From Paenalicyclobacillus ferrooxydans (GTDB taxonomy: Bacteria > Bacillota > Bacilli > Alicyclobacillales > Alicyclobacillaceae), in assembly GCF_001399675.1 (NCBI RefSeq), contig NZ_LJCO01000100.1, forward strand, positions 1 through 36,296: 36,296 bases of DNA, written 5' to 3'. This document shows, piece by piece, positions 24,357 to 35,512 of the stretch. How positions within the stretch are numbered: the stretch's first letter is position 1; every line of letters starts with the position of its first letter. The translations under genes and the position numbers were made by a program. The notes beneath the pieces were generated by a model. It was not told where the DNA came from, made no database searches, and worked only from the letters and a program-made list of their open reading frames with translations.

Positions 24357-24374
24357 ACAGAGCCAAAAACATGA

Positions 24375-24380
24375 TATAAT
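24375..24380 (+). promoter_or_regulatory. Possible -10 box upstream of the DUF2007 gene and accDA
   Basis: TATAAT 18 bases after the PgpA-like stop; TGAACA (24354-24359) is the nearest -35-like element but at only 15 bp. No other gene lies in 24357-24501. Confidence 0.35.
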
Positions 24381-24501
24381 TTCCGTAGACTCTGCATAGA
24401 TTTGTGGCGGTCGAACTTATCATGTTATGGTATGGTGTGGATAGTTTATGGTCAAATGGTATGTAAGACCCCAACCTGCACGCTACAGGAGCGAATGAAC
24501 G

Positions 24502-24696
24502 ATGTGGACAGTCATATACATCGCACAATCGGATAAGCAGGCAGAGCACATCCGACACAGGTTGGAATCCGAGGGGTTCCTTGTTCGAACCAGGCAGACG
24601 AACCTATCCAAGCAACAGTTTGAGATACTGGTTCCGGAAGCAGAACTTGAGGAAGTCCAAGAAGTTTTGAACGACGTATTGCATTCTTCGCTGTAG
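24502..24696 (+). CDS. DUF2007-type putative signal-transducing protein
   Basis: 64 residues, all soluble: MWTVIYIAQSDKQAEHIRHRLESEGFLVRTR... with the ferredoxin-like beta-alpha-beta pattern of the small DUF2007 family and an IL(V)PEAELEEVQEVLND ending. Function unknown. An AGGAG site lies 10 bases before the ATG. It precedes accD by 145 bases on the same strand, so it may be transcribed with accDA. The family assignment is from pattern memory only. Confidence 0.7.
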   Translation: MWTVIYIAQSDKQAEHIRHRLESEGFLVRTRQTNLSKQQFEILVPEAELEEVQEVLNDVLHSSL

Positions 24697-24841
24697 GCAC
24701 CATCAGCTTGATCTTCACCCGGTGCCAGGTCCTTTTGGGCGGTTGATCCCGGAGCGGATCGACGAACTGAAAGGGCTTGATGTGGTATCGCCATTTGAGC
24801 CTATTATGGTGAGACCCTCCGAAAAATAATGAGGTGACAAG

Positions 24842-25730
24842 GTGCTGAAGGATATTTTTCAAAAAAAGCGCCATTATGCAACTGTCGGGCAGTCGTCCCG
24901 TCCCGCACCAACGGGTGGGACGACGACTCCGGTTGCGGATCAGATCCCGAAAGGGCTGGTTCACAAATGTGAAGGTTGCGGCGCGATATTGATGAACAAA
25001 GAGCTCTCTAAGAATGCCTATACATGTCCGCACTGCAGTTATCATTTCTCCCTCGATGCCCAAACAAGAATTGCTATCACGGTGGACGAGGGCAGTTTTA
25101 TCGAATATGATCCGGAGATTTCGTCGGTAAACCCACTGGGTTTTCCTGACTATGAGATAAAGCTGGACAAGGCACAAGCCCAGACTGGGCTTGCCGAAGG
25201 GGCTGTGACTGGAGAAGGAAACATTGGCGGTTATCCACTGGTCATCGGTGTGATGGACCCAAGGTTTATTATGGGTTCGATGGGCTCTGCAGTCGGTGAA
25301 AAACTTACCCGTGCGATGGAACGGGCGGCGGACACCGGATATCCCTTGGTGCTGTTTACGGCCTCGGGGGGCGCCAGGATGCAAGAAGGCGTTTTGTCTT
25401 TGATGCAGATGGCAAAGACGAGCGTAGCGCTCGAACGGTTAAATGAACAAGGAGTGCTGTTTGTTTCTGTCGTTACCCATCCCACCACAGGCGGTGTGAG
25501 TGCTAGTTTCGCCAGCCTGGGTGATATCATCCTCGCTGAACCAGGGGCCATGTTTGGGTTCGCGGGACGGCGTGTGATTGAGCAAACCATCCGCCAAAAG
25601 TTACCGGATGATTTTCAGACTGCTGAGTTTATGTTGAAACACGGTATGGTGGATAAAGTCGTGCACCGCATGCAGCTGAGGAGCACGCTGGAGACGATTC
25701 TCCGCGTTCATTCGTTGGGAGGCTTGGCTC

Positions 25731-25747
<17 letters not shown>
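24842..25747 (+). CDS. accD: Acetyl-CoA carboxylase, carboxyltransferase beta subunit
   Basis: 301 residues. With AccA it transfers CO2 from biotin to acetyl-CoA to form malonyl-CoA, the first step of fatty acid synthesis. An N-terminal four-cysteine zinc site is visible (CEGCGAI and CPHCSYHF, about residues 43-65). The crotonase-like core contains FTASGGARMQEG, THPTTGGVSASFASLGD and FGFAGRRVIEQT. Residues 13-35 are a low-complexity Thr/Gly/Pro linker. Start is GTG 24842, with GAGGTGACAAG upstream. The stop overlaps accA by 17 bases. Confidence 0.96.
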
Positions 25748-27849
<2,102 letters not shown>

Positions 27850-28007
27850 ACTTGCGATTTAAAACTATAGACAACTCCGCCAGCCAGGTTGATTCCACAG
27901 TGTCTCACGTCCAGGACAACGGGCGCACAAGCGCTTTTGAGCGGGACGGCGTCAAAGGTGATGCACTTGGCTTGCAGATGTGTCGTGATTTTGAGGTGAC
28001 ACAACGT

Positions 28008-29765
28008 ATGGTAAGACAAACGAAAATTGTGTGCACAATTGGACCTGCCAGTGAATCCCCGGAGATGCTCCGAGAACTGATTCGAGCCGGCATGGACGTA
28101 GCTCGTCTGAACTTTTCTCACGGGGACTATGAGGAACATGGAGAACGGATCCGCCGGATTCGTGCAGCAGCAGAAGAAGTCGGCAAACACGTCGGTCTGA
28201 TGCTTGACATTAAGGGTCCCAAGATTCGTACGGGTAAGATTGCCGGTGGGGCAGTAGAGCTGATTGACGGGAACAAAATCACACTCACCATTGATCCGGT
28301 GGAACTCGGCACTGCGGAACGCGTCTCCATCTCCTACGAAGGACTCGTGGAAGACGTTTATCCCGGTGCTCCAATTCGGATTGACGACGGTTTGATTGGC
28401 CTCGTTGTAGACGAAGTCCGCGGTCACGACATCATTTGCACCGTCGTAAATGGCGGCGTCCTGAAGGACCGCAAGGGTATCAACGTTCCTGGCGTAACCC
28501 TGCGTATCCCGGGAGTTACGGAGAAAGATGCAGCAGACATCCGCTTTGGAATCGAGCAGAGAGTCGACTTTATCGCTGCTTCATTCGTCCGCAAGTCCGC
28601 AGATGTACTTGAAGTCCGCCGCATTTTGGAAGAACACAACTACCAAGCTGACATCATTTCAAAGATTGAGACGCAGGAAGGTATTGAGCGTTTGGCCGAG
28701 ATCGTCGAGGTATCGGACGGAATCATGGTTGCCCGCGGTGACCTTGGCGTCGAGATCCCCACGGAAGAAGTTCCTCTCGCTCAGAAGCGCATGATCCAGA
28801 TGTGCAACCTGGCTGGCAAGCCGGTCATCACAGCAACTCAAATGCTCGACTCCATGCAACGGAACCCGCGCCCAACTCGAGCAGAAGCGAGTGACGTGGC
28901 CAACGCAATCCTCGACGGTACCGACGCCATTATGCTGAGCGGCGAAACTGCGGCAGGCCGCTACCCGCTTGAGGCTGTGAAGACCATGGCACAGATCGCC
29001 AGCCGTACAGAATACGCTGTAAGCACCAAAGAGGTTGTCGACCGGCATACCACCTCAGCGGATCGCAATGTGACGGACGCCATTGGACATGCTGTACAGA
29101 GTATGTCTGAGGAACTCGGTGTGAGCGCGGTGGTTGTCGCAACGACATCCGGACACTCCGCACGAGTCGTTTCCAAGCATCGGCCTCATGCGATGATTGT
29201 AGCCGCAACTCCGCGCGCAGAGGTCGCCCGGCGACTCACCGTCAGCTACGGTGTGTACCCGGTCGTAATCCAGGACGTCAAGACGACAGATGAAGTACTT
29301 GAAACAGCTGTGCAGGGTGCGTTGGATGCGGGTTTTGTCTCTCACGGCGATCTCGTTATCATTGTTGCCGGCGTCCCGGTAGGCCAGCGTGGAACGACGA
29401 ACCTCCTGAAGGTTCATACCATCGGCGACGTGCTCGTTACGGGGACAGGAATCGGATCGACGGCGGTTAGCGGACGTGCATTCGTATCCAGTGACAACAG
29501 CGACATTGCATCCGGATTGCAAAGTGGTGACATCCTCGTCACCTTAGCGACGGATAAAGACGTCGTACCGGCGATGGAACGGGCCGCAGCCATCATCACC
29601 GAGGAGGGCGGCCTGACATCACATGCCGCCGTCGTCGGTCTGACGCTCGGCAAACCGGTCATTGTCGGAGCACAAGGTGCGGTGACGACTATCGAGAACG
29701 GATCTTGGGTCACCGTCGACGCTGCACGCGGTCTCGTCTACCGCGGCAAAGCGCAAGTGCTGTAA
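28008..29765 (+). CDS. pyk: Pyruvate kinase with C-terminal PEP-utiliser-like domain
   Basis: 585 residues, as in Bacillus and Geobacillus. It converts PEP and ADP to pyruvate and ATP. The frame is open to 27852, but MVRQTKIVCTIGPAS at 28008 is the family start, with GAGGTG 10 bases before. Catalytic core: NFSHGDYEEH, DIKGPKIRTG, ISKIETQEGIERLAEIV, VARGDLGVEI and ITATQMLDSM. The extra C-terminal domain (about 475-585) resembles the phosphohistidine domain of PEP-using enzymes and contains LTSHAAVVGLTLGKPVIVGA; in known enzymes of this type it is not needed for catalysis. The 158-bp gap after pfkA has no clear promoter. Confidence 0.97.
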   Translation: MVRQTKIVCTIGPASESPEMLRELIRAGMDVARLNFSHGDYEEHGERIRRIRAAAEEVGKHVGLMLDIKGPKIRTGKIAGGAVELIDGNKITLTIDPVELGTAERVSISYEGLVEDVYPGAPIRIDDGLIGLVVDEVRGHDIICTVVNGGVLKDRKGINVPGVTLRIPGVTEKDAADIRFGIEQRVDFIAASFVRKSADVLEVRRILEEHNYQADIISKIETQEGIERLAEIVEVSDGIMVARGDLGVEIPTEEVPLAQKRMIQMCNLAGKPVITATQMLDSMQRNPRPTRAEASDVANAILDGTDAIMLSGETAAGRYPLEAVKTMAQIASRTEYAVSTKEVVDRHTTSADRNVTDAIGHAVQSMSEELGVSAVVVATTSGHSARVVSKHRPHAMIVAATPRAEVARRLTVSYGVYPVVIQDVKTTDEVLETAVQGALDAGFVSHGDLVIIVAGVPVGQRGTTNLLKVHTIGDVLVTGTGIGSTAVSGRAFVSSDNSDIASGLQSGDILVTLATDKDVVPAMERAAAIITEEGGLTSHAAVVGLTLGKPVIVGAQGAVTTIENGSWVTVDAARGLVYRGKAQVL

Positions 29766-30179
29766 GGAGTGCTGTTGCCGTAGGCAACGCTCTAGTGCCG
29801 CGTAATACGCGGTTACGCCGTTAGGCTGCTTAATGCCGCATGATACGGCGGCCACCGCTTATGCGGCGTGATACGCGGTTACGCGGGTGGTGTCTAATGC
29901 CGTGCCTGCAGCCTATGTTTTTACGTACCCTGTCCACTGCCCATACCTTGTACATGGTGCTCACATATGCTGAGACTACACAGGGTCATAGGTGGGGCGG
30001 CTTACACGAAATTCGAGAATTGCAACTGCAGTTAATGTACAGCCCACCGGATCCACATCTGGTGGGCTGTTTGGCAGATGGAAAAGCTGTCTGTCTTCCA
30101 ACGCTCTAAATTTTCCCTCGTTTGAGCCGCTGCTTTGAAAGTTCACCCCCTGTGATCATGAATCGGGAGGTGAATCTGG
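29766..30179. other. Intergenic stretch after pyk with palindromic CCGCGTAATACGCGG-type units
   Basis: Positions about 29792-29886 hold four related units built on (CC)GCGT(A/G)ATACGCGG or GCATGATACGGC, each capable of a small hairpin. The rest up to 30038 contains no gene. A clear terminator follows at 30039-30070. Confidence 0.6.
30039..30070 (+). terminator. Terminator, probably of pyk
   Basis: ACAGCCCACC (30039-30048) pairs with GGTGGGCTGT (30061-30070), a 10-bp perfect stem with a 12-base loop, followed by TTGG. The T-run is short. It lies 274 bases after the pyk stop. Confidence 0.6.
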
Positions 30180-30479
30180 ATGCTCGGAATTATCGCTTCT
30201 CATGAAGGAATGCTTGTGGCCATGTGGGTCGTGATGGTTGCAATTGGACTCGAGATTGTGGTCTACCTGGCAACCCGCTTGCGTCGCAAGGCAGATATCG
30301 GTGAGATGGCTGAAGCCGTCACACGACCTGTACTGTTCGACATCTTCCCTCTTATCATTTTGTCCATGCTTCGAGCAATTGACGGCACGCACATTTTACT
30401 TCTCATCTGGTACTATGTAGCGGCTGTTCTCATCATCATTCGAGCACTCTTGCGCCTTAGCGCCAACTTGCGGCGATAG
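30180..30479 (+). CDS. Small membrane protein, unknown function
   Basis: 99 residues. An excellent GGGAGGTG lies 8 bases before the ATG. Helices at about residues 11-32 (MLVAMWVVMVAIGLEIVVYL), 53-66 and 72-90 (ILLLIWYYVAAVLIII), with basic loops (RLRRKADIGE) and a basic C-terminus (LRLSANLRR). No family recognised. B. subtilis also has a small gene, ytzA, near pyk, but I cannot claim homology. Followed by a hairpin at 30520-30558. Confidence 0.7.
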   Translation: MLGIIASHEGMLVAMWVVMVAIGLEIVVYLATRLRRKADIGEMAEAVTRPVLFDIFPLIILSMLRAIDGTHILLLIWYYVAAVLIIIRALLRLSANLRR

Positions 30480-30519
30480 GCCGCTTCGCGACACCGGTCG
30501 AAAGATAAATCCGCGTAAC

Positions 30520-30558
30520 AGTAGACGTTTCCCGCGATTCCTGCGGGAGACGTCTACT
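30520..30558. terminator. Hairpin between convergent genes
   Basis: AGTAGACG(T)TTCCCGC (30520-30535) pairs with GCGGGAGACGTCTACTT (30543-30558) with one internal mismatch, a stem of about 15 bp. It lies between the plus-strand membrane gene and the minus-strand phosphoesterase. T-runs are weak on both sides. Confidence 0.55.
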
Positions 30559-30589
30559 TGTATGCGTGTGGTGTACGTAACAGATGCTG

Positions 30590-30765
30590 CAAAGCTGACA
30601 GTGTATTAAGGCGACGGTGCACCGAGGCTGACGGTGCATTAAGGTGGGCAGTGCATGGAGGCTGAGAGCGCATTGAGGCGACAGCGCATTGATGCTGACG
30701 GGGCATTAAGGTTGAGAGCATATTGATGCTGACGGTGCATTAAGGTTGAGAGCGCATGAAGTGCA
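30590..30765. repeat. 18-20-bp GCTGACGGTGCATTAAGG repeats overlapping the phosphoesterase stop
   Basis: About nine diverged units such as GGCTGACGGTGCATTAAGG and GGTTGAGAGCGCATTGA. The minus-strand gene's stop (30742-30740) and its last few codons (RSQP) lie within repeat units. Confidence 0.8.
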
Positions 30766-31984
30766 GGTAGTTCGGATAAACCGGTACGATATAGTCATGG
30801 ATCCAAACGTGATGTGTAAAATCACGTGATTTCACAACGACTTTGTCTCGGTAGACTTTTACATATAATCCTTCGCTGTCAGTGAGCCACCGCTGTTGTG
30901 ATATGACAGGGTATCGCACACTAGAGTCATTGAATTCAGTGTAACCGTTGTGATAAACGTCATCCTGCGGGGATTTCAGTGTCCTGTGCGTATGCCCGGT
31001 GAAGAGGATGACTTGAGGATGCGTCTGTAATACATTGACGAGCTTAGAGGCATCCCGAACATCGTATTTCAAAGTACCTGCAACGCTGCCGGGGATTGGT
31101 TCATGCAGGAATACAAACACGGGATGGTTTACAGGACTTTCGGCCAGTTTCTGTTTCAGCCAGTTCAACTGCCGATCCGACAGATACGCTCCATCACCCG
31201 TTTTTCGATTCGTGATGATAGACTGTTCAGTCCCGAGCACAATGAAATGGTACCCTTCGATCCAACGGTCGTAATAGAGGGCGGGCATCCTCGTGTTCGC
31301 AAGAAATCGACTCACACATGTCTCTTCCGTAACCCCATTAGGAAAAGTTCGCACGTTCCTTTTTCCGCTCTTTCCATAAAACCCAGCGTAAAACTCGTGA
31401 TTACCGATGGAAAAAAGGGTGTTCGCGGGGTGCGGATTGTGCTCAAACACCTTGATCATATCAGCATAGTCGGATGGCAGGCCAGTGACGGTGAGATCGC
31501 CATTGATGACCATGGCATCTGTACGCGCATCGATTGCGTAAAGGTCGTGGAGAGCTCCAGCAAACTTATTTTCGGCCGTTCGATCACAAATTGCATATCC
31601 CCAGTCGCTTACGCCTGCACGGAGGTGAATGTCACTGATGACGCTAAAGGTAAGCAGCGGTGCCGATTCCGAGCTGGCTGCACTCGTGTGAACATTAGGG
31701 TTTATGGGCAACTTCGCCTGAAGTGGCTTCTTACGGACGGCTGAGACATGCGGATGGCTGTGCGTGACTGGTGAATGTGTGTGACTCGTATCCTTCGTCT
31801 GAGTTGGTCTCGGTTGGGCCACTGACGTGTGCGGACGTGTATGTGCCGTGGGTGGGGCTACACTGTTGGCAGAGCTGTCGTTTGTTGCAGCAGCAGCTAC
31901 GTTTGGAGATAAGGAGCCGCACATGACGCATGTCAGTGCGGCGGCAACGGATCGTATAACGTTGTCCACGCTTTGGCACCCCAA
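30740..31984 (-). CDS. Secreted metallophosphoesterase
   Basis: 414 residues. The probable start is TTG 31984, with GGGAGA upstream. Signal peptide (about residues 1-33) with core SVAAALTCVMCGSLS and a likely cut after VAAAA. Residues about 40-105 are a Thr/Pro/His-rich, probably unstructured linker (TKDTSHTHSPVTHSHPH). The catalytic domain (about 110-400) has the calcineurin-like motifs SDIHL, NGDLTVTG, GNHEFY, FLHEPIP and FTGHTHR, which bind two metals. The substrate is unknown; secreted members act on phosphomonoesters or diesters. It is the last of three minus-strand genes, 130 bases after the GlcD-type gene. Confidence 0.88.
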   Translation of the reverse strand: MGCQSVDNVIRSVAAALTCVMCGSLSPNVAAAATNDSSANSVAPPTAHTRPHTSVAQPRPTQTKDTSHTHSPVTHSHPHVSAVRKKPLQAKLPINPNVHTSAASSESAPLLTFSVISDIHLRAGVSDWGYAICDRTAENKFAGALHDLYAIDARTDAMVINGDLTVTGLPSDYADMIKVFEHNPHPANTLFSIGNHEFYAGFYGKSGKRNVRTFPNGVTEETCVSRFLANTRMPALYYDRWIEGYHFIVLGTEQSIITNRKTGDGAYLSDRQLNWLKQKLAESPVNHPVFVFLHEPIPGSVAGTLKYDVRDASKLVNVLQTHPQVILFTGHTHRTLKSPQDDVYHNGYTEFNDSSVRYPVISQQRWLTDSEGLYVKVYRDKVVVKSRDFTHHVWIHDYIVPVYPNYLHFMRSQP

Positions 31985-32115
31985 TCGGATCTCCCGTCAC
32001 CAGCATGCCAACATAGAAGCACACAGATATAAGACTGGGAGAATTGCATCAAAAAGTGTGCGCTAGAAGCGTGGGTTTATGTTGACCAATTCTTGACATC
32101 TGTATCTCTGAGCCT

Positions 32116-33597
32116 TCACGCGTCGATGAGCTTCCCTGGGTTGAGACGTCCATCGGGATCGAGCGCGGACTTAATCGTGCGCATGACGTTCAGGGCGTTG
32201 CCATGTTCCAAGGCCTGGTATTTGCGCTTTCCAAGTCCAACACCGTGTTCGCCAGTGCACGTTCCCCCAACTGATAACGCGTATTCAACGAGCCCCTTGT
32301 TAACCGCGTTGGCACGTTCGAGGTCACCCTTGTCACCTGGTCGTACAGCCAAACTGACGTGGAAGTTGCCATCGCCAACGTGCCCAATCATGGAGCCCCT
32401 GACGCCCTCCGATTCCAGTAAGCGCTCTGCATTTGCAATAGCCCCTGGCAGTTTCGACAACGGCACACAGACGTCTGTCGCCATATGTCCATATCCCGGG
32501 AACTGCTTCATGAATGTGTGTGCTGCTTCGTGGCGCACCTTCCACAACCTGGTTCGTTCCGATGCATCCTCGACGGCGGTCCATCTCTGACAACCTTCGT
32601 CGGCCGCAATCTCCCGTGCCATCTCTACGCTCGACTCTACCGCCCCGCGCGTTCCGCCGAATTCGAGAAACAGGGTCGGATGAACAGGGAAATCGGTTCC
32701 TTCCAGACGGTTGAATACATCGATGTAGAGTGCAGATACCAATTCAACCCGAGATACCAGGAGACCCGTACCGACCATCGCTGTGGAGGCACGAACCGCG
32801 TCGGACACCGTTTCAAAGACCGCCCTGGCACCGACGATGTGCTCGGGGAGACCAACAACTTTGAGCCATATCTCGGTGAAGACACCCAGTGTTCCTTCCG
32901 ATCCGACGAACAGACCCGTCAAGTTATACCCCGACGACGACTTGGCAGCCAGAGAGGCAGTTTGGATTACTGAGCCATCTGCCAGCACAACCGTCAGCGA
33001 TCTCACGTTGTCTTTCATCGCGCCGTAGCGGACGGTGGTTGTGCCGCTTGCATTCGTCGCTGCCATGCCGCCGAGGGAGGCATTCGCACCGGGATCGACC
33101 GGGAAAAACAGCCCGTACGGCCGCAAGGCTTCGTTCAGTTCAATGCGTGTGACACCAGGTTCGACCTTGACCAAAAAGTCGTCAGGACGGACTTCAAGAA
33201 TCCGATTCATCCGAGAGGTGTCGACAGTGATTCCGCCTTTGACAGGTACAACGTGCCCTTCAAGTGCGCTTCCGACACCAAACGGTACAACAGGGACACG
33301 GAACTGAGCCGACACTTGCATGATGTGAACAACGTCTTCCGTGCTCTCGGGAAACACGACAGCATCGGGCCGCCTCGGTGTGTGGTAGGATTCGTCGTGG
33401 CTGTGTTGATCGAGAACGGATGGGCTCTGCGAGACCTGATCGGCCCTCAGTACACGCTTCAGTTCATCGACCCAGTGAGGCGTGGAGGGGGTATCGGTGT
33501 TCGTCTCTGACGTACTCTTGTCACTATTGTCTCGTTTGCTTGGTTCACTAGATTCTGGTGTGCTAACGGTTCGGTCAATCGGTTGCCTATCGTTCAT
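32116..33597 (-). CDS. FAD-linked oxidase, GlcD / D-lactate dehydrogenase type
   Basis: 493 residues. VAO/PCMH flavoprotein fold: an FAD-binding domain (about 70-250) with PFGVGSALEGHVVP, DPGANASLGGMAATNASG and GSEGTLGVFTE, then a C-terminal cap with GHVGDGNFHV and GEHGVGLGKRKY near residue 455. It oxidises a 2-hydroxy acid such as D-lactate or glycolate; the exact substrate cannot be read. No GlcE or GlcF genes are adjacent, which favours a D-lactate dehydrogenase-like single-chain enzyme. The first ~40 residues are a Ser/Thr/Asp-rich extension. ATG 33597 has GAGGTG 5 bases upstream; a -10 TATAAT lies at 33638-33633. Confidence 0.9.
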   Translation of the reverse strand: MNDRQPIDRTVSTPESSEPSKRDNSDKSTSETNTDTPSTPHWVDELKRVLRADQVSQSPSVLDQHSHDESYHTPRRPDAVVFPESTEDVVHIMQVSAQFRVPVVPFGVGSALEGHVVPVKGGITVDTSRMNRILEVRPDDFLVKVEPGVTRIELNEALRPYGLFFPVDPGANASLGGMAATNASGTTTVRYGAMKDNVRSLTVVLADGSVIQTASLAAKSSSGYNLTGLFVGSEGTLGVFTEIWLKVVGLPEHIVGARAVFETVSDAVRASTAMVGTGLLVSRVELVSALYIDVFNRLEGTDFPVHPTLFLEFGGTRGAVESSVEMAREIAADEGCQRWTAVEDASERTRLWKVRHEAAHTFMKQFPGYGHMATDVCVPLSKLPGAIANAERLLESEGVRGSMIGHVGDGNFHVSLAVRPGDKGDLERANAVNKGLVEYALSVGGTCTGEHGVGLGKRKYQALEHGNALNVMRTIKSALDPDGRLNPGKLIDA

Positions 33598-33632
33598 TTC
33601 CTCACCTCGGCCAAAAGTAGTGCTTTGGGCCC

Positions 33633-33638
33633 ATTATA
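33633..33638 (-). promoter_or_regulatory. -10 box of the FAD-oxidase gene
   Basis: On the minus strand TATAAT (GCGATATAATGGG), 36 bases before the ATG. The -35 region is weak. Confidence 0.5.
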
Positions 33639-33734
33639 TCGCAGAATAGTTTGAACGAAGGGCAGGAATTTGAAGTGGGCCGCATCAAGCGTGCGCATCG
33701 GAGTCTTGTGCAGACGAGAGTTCCCTGCGCCCTG

Positions 33735-33850
33735 GGCAGGCAGCGGGCTTCTGTGCCGGTGCGAGTTCTGTGCACCCCGGCCGGCATCACGCGTGTGTGC
33801 CGGTGTAGTTCTGTGAACCCCGGGCCGGTAGCAAGCGCGCGTGTGCGGCG
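33735..33850. repeat. Duplicated ~43-bp unit between the MFS and oxidase genes
   Basis: TGTGCCGGTG...GTTCTGTG.ACCCCGG.CCGGCA occurs twice (about 33752-33792 and 33796-33840), with a degenerate third copy before. It lies in the 279-bp gap between the MFS stop and the oxidase start. Confidence 0.65.
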
Positions 33851-33876
33851 CAAGTTGGTGTCTATCTCCAGATCCG

Positions 33877-35370
33877 TCAGGTGTACTGGCGGACTTCTTT
33901 TCTCGTTGCAGCGTACAGTGCATCCGTCGTTGCCAGGATCCCAATCGTCAGCATCAGCACAGGAACTTGGAAGGCACTGAGCAAGAAACCTGCAAAAGCC
34001 TGAGCAAATGGCTGAGCTCCCTGAAAGACGGTACCCATCGTTCCAAACACTCGGCCCATCTTTTCTTGCGGTATCTGAACCTGAATCATCGTCATCAAGG
34101 TGATGTTCATGGCCATGTTAAACAGCCCCATCAGACCCGCCAGCGTGAGTGCAACCCAAATTACCCGAGTTTGACTCATCAGCATCATCATTACTCCGAA
34201 CAACACGAATGTGACGCCTATCAAGTGGCCCTTCTTGATCTTCTTCGTTGCCAGTCCTGCAACCGCGGCGCCAATCAACATGCCGGCACTGAAGCACGAT
34301 CCCAACGTGCCAAACAACTGCGCCCCACCGTGCAGCGTGTTGCTGCAGTATTGAATGAGGATGAGATCAAAGGGGGCGAGAAGGAAGTTTGCAATCAGGG
34401 CGACCGGGATCATCTTGCGCAGCAGCGGAATACTCCGGATGACATCAAAGCCATCTTTCATCTCCACCAGAAGCTGTTTGGTGCTGAGTTCAACGTGATC
34501 GTGCGCATCTTCATGCGGCCGAACGAACAACAGGCTCAGAACTGAAGCCAGATATGCTGCGGCGTTGACCAGGAAGGCGGCGGTCATGCTGACATGTGCC
34601 ACTAAAAATCCGCCAAGAAACGGTCCGATCATGCCCGTGATCACGTTGGTGCCCTGCGAAATGGAATTGGTCTTCTGCAGATTTTGGCGGCCAACGAGAA
34701 GCGGCAACATCGAGCTGTTCGCCGGATTGTAAACGGTGCCGACGGTGCTGTTTAGAACCGCGCCAGCAATCAGCATCCACGCGGAGAGGTGCCCTGTTGC
34801 CAGCAGTGCCGTGAGTGCTGCAATCGTGATCGCTCGGATGATGTCTGACAGGACCATCGCTGTGCGTTTATGCCACCGATCGACAAGCGTACCGGCGATG
34901 GGGCCGATGACAATCATGGGGACAACAGTAGCGATGGAAACCGTTGACATCATCACGGTCGATCCGGTCAACAACTTCATCTCCCACATCAGCGCGAGGC
35001 TGTACACGTTGTTGCCCGTGAAGCAGATGAGCTGCCCCAGCCACAGGGCAATAAAGGACGACGACCATAGCTTTGGCGTTGTGGGGGCCGCGTGGGCCAG
35101 CGGGCTTGCAGGCGAGCCGGGGACTGCGCGGGAGTCCGAGAGTCCAGGCGACGCAGCGGATCCCGTTCGCTCAACCATTGCATCAGCTTCCCAATCAGTC
35201 GCGGATGCCCCCTCCGGTGCGAAAGGTTTGGAAGAGGACAGTATGTTGTCCGCGGGGGAGGCTGCTTGTGGGGAGGCTGCTTGTGGCGAGGCTGCTCGCG
35301 AGTCGTCCGTCCTCGCTGGACTATGTAAATTTACGGCTGGCTCGATTGATGTGTTTGTGTTCGTTGCCAT
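33877..35370 (-). CDS. MFS transporter (MFS_3 / EntS-like exporter type)
   Basis: 497 residues from ATG 35370, which has GGAGG 6 bases before; the frame is open to 35406. Twelve hydrophobic segments fill residues about 105-490. Between helices 2 and 3 is the MFS loop GTLVDRWHKRTAM. The pattern LWLGQLICFTGNNVYSLALMW and VYNPANSSMLPLLV fits the MFS_3 group, which exports siderophores or drugs; the substrate is not readable. The first ~85 residues are an unusual polar extension (repeated SPQAA, then acidic) not seen in standard members. The gene borders the palindrome array upstream (35513 on). Confidence 0.88.
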   Translation of the reverse strand: MATNTNTSIEPAVNLHSPARTDDSRAASPQAASPQAASPADNILSSSKPFAPEGASATDWEADAMVERTGSAASPGLSDSRAVPGSPASPLAHAAPTTPKLWSSSFIALWLGQLICFTGNNVYSLALMWEMKLLTGSTVMMSTVSIATVVPMIVIGPIAGTLVDRWHKRTAMVLSDIIRAITIAALTALLATGHLSAWMLIAGAVLNSTVGTVYNPANSSMLPLLVGRQNLQKTNSISQGTNVITGMIGPFLGGFLVAHVSMTAAFLVNAAAYLASVLSLLFVRPHEDAHDHVELSTKQLLVEMKDGFDVIRSIPLLRKMIPVALIANFLLAPFDLILIQYCSNTLHGGAQLFGTLGSCFSAGMLIGAAVAGLATKKIKKGHLIGVTFVLFGVMMMLMSQTRVIWVALTLAGLMGLFNMAMNITLMTMIQVQIPQEKMGRVFGTMGTVFQGAQPFAQAFAGFLLSAFQVPVLMLTIGILATTDALYAATRKEVRQYT

Positions 35371-35512
35371 AACGAACCTCCTTCGTAGGTACCTCGCTGA
35401 AGCCATTCTAGAACACGGGCGCGAAGTTCACGTCGGTCGAAAGGTATGCCCGGACGTCAGACTTTGGTCGGATAGGCAACTCAGCCTCGTTAATCGCATG
35501 GCGTGGGTATAT
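35371..35512. other. Upstream region of the MFS gene
   Basis: About 140 bp between the MFS start and the palindrome array. No clear -35/-10 pair was found. The array is directly upstream, so transcription of the MFS gene begins in or beside it. Confidence 0.3.

Noticed and set aside
24512-25384. Minus-strand 290-codon ORF opposite accD
   Set aside because: Antisense shadow of a certain gene. No family pattern and no binding site.
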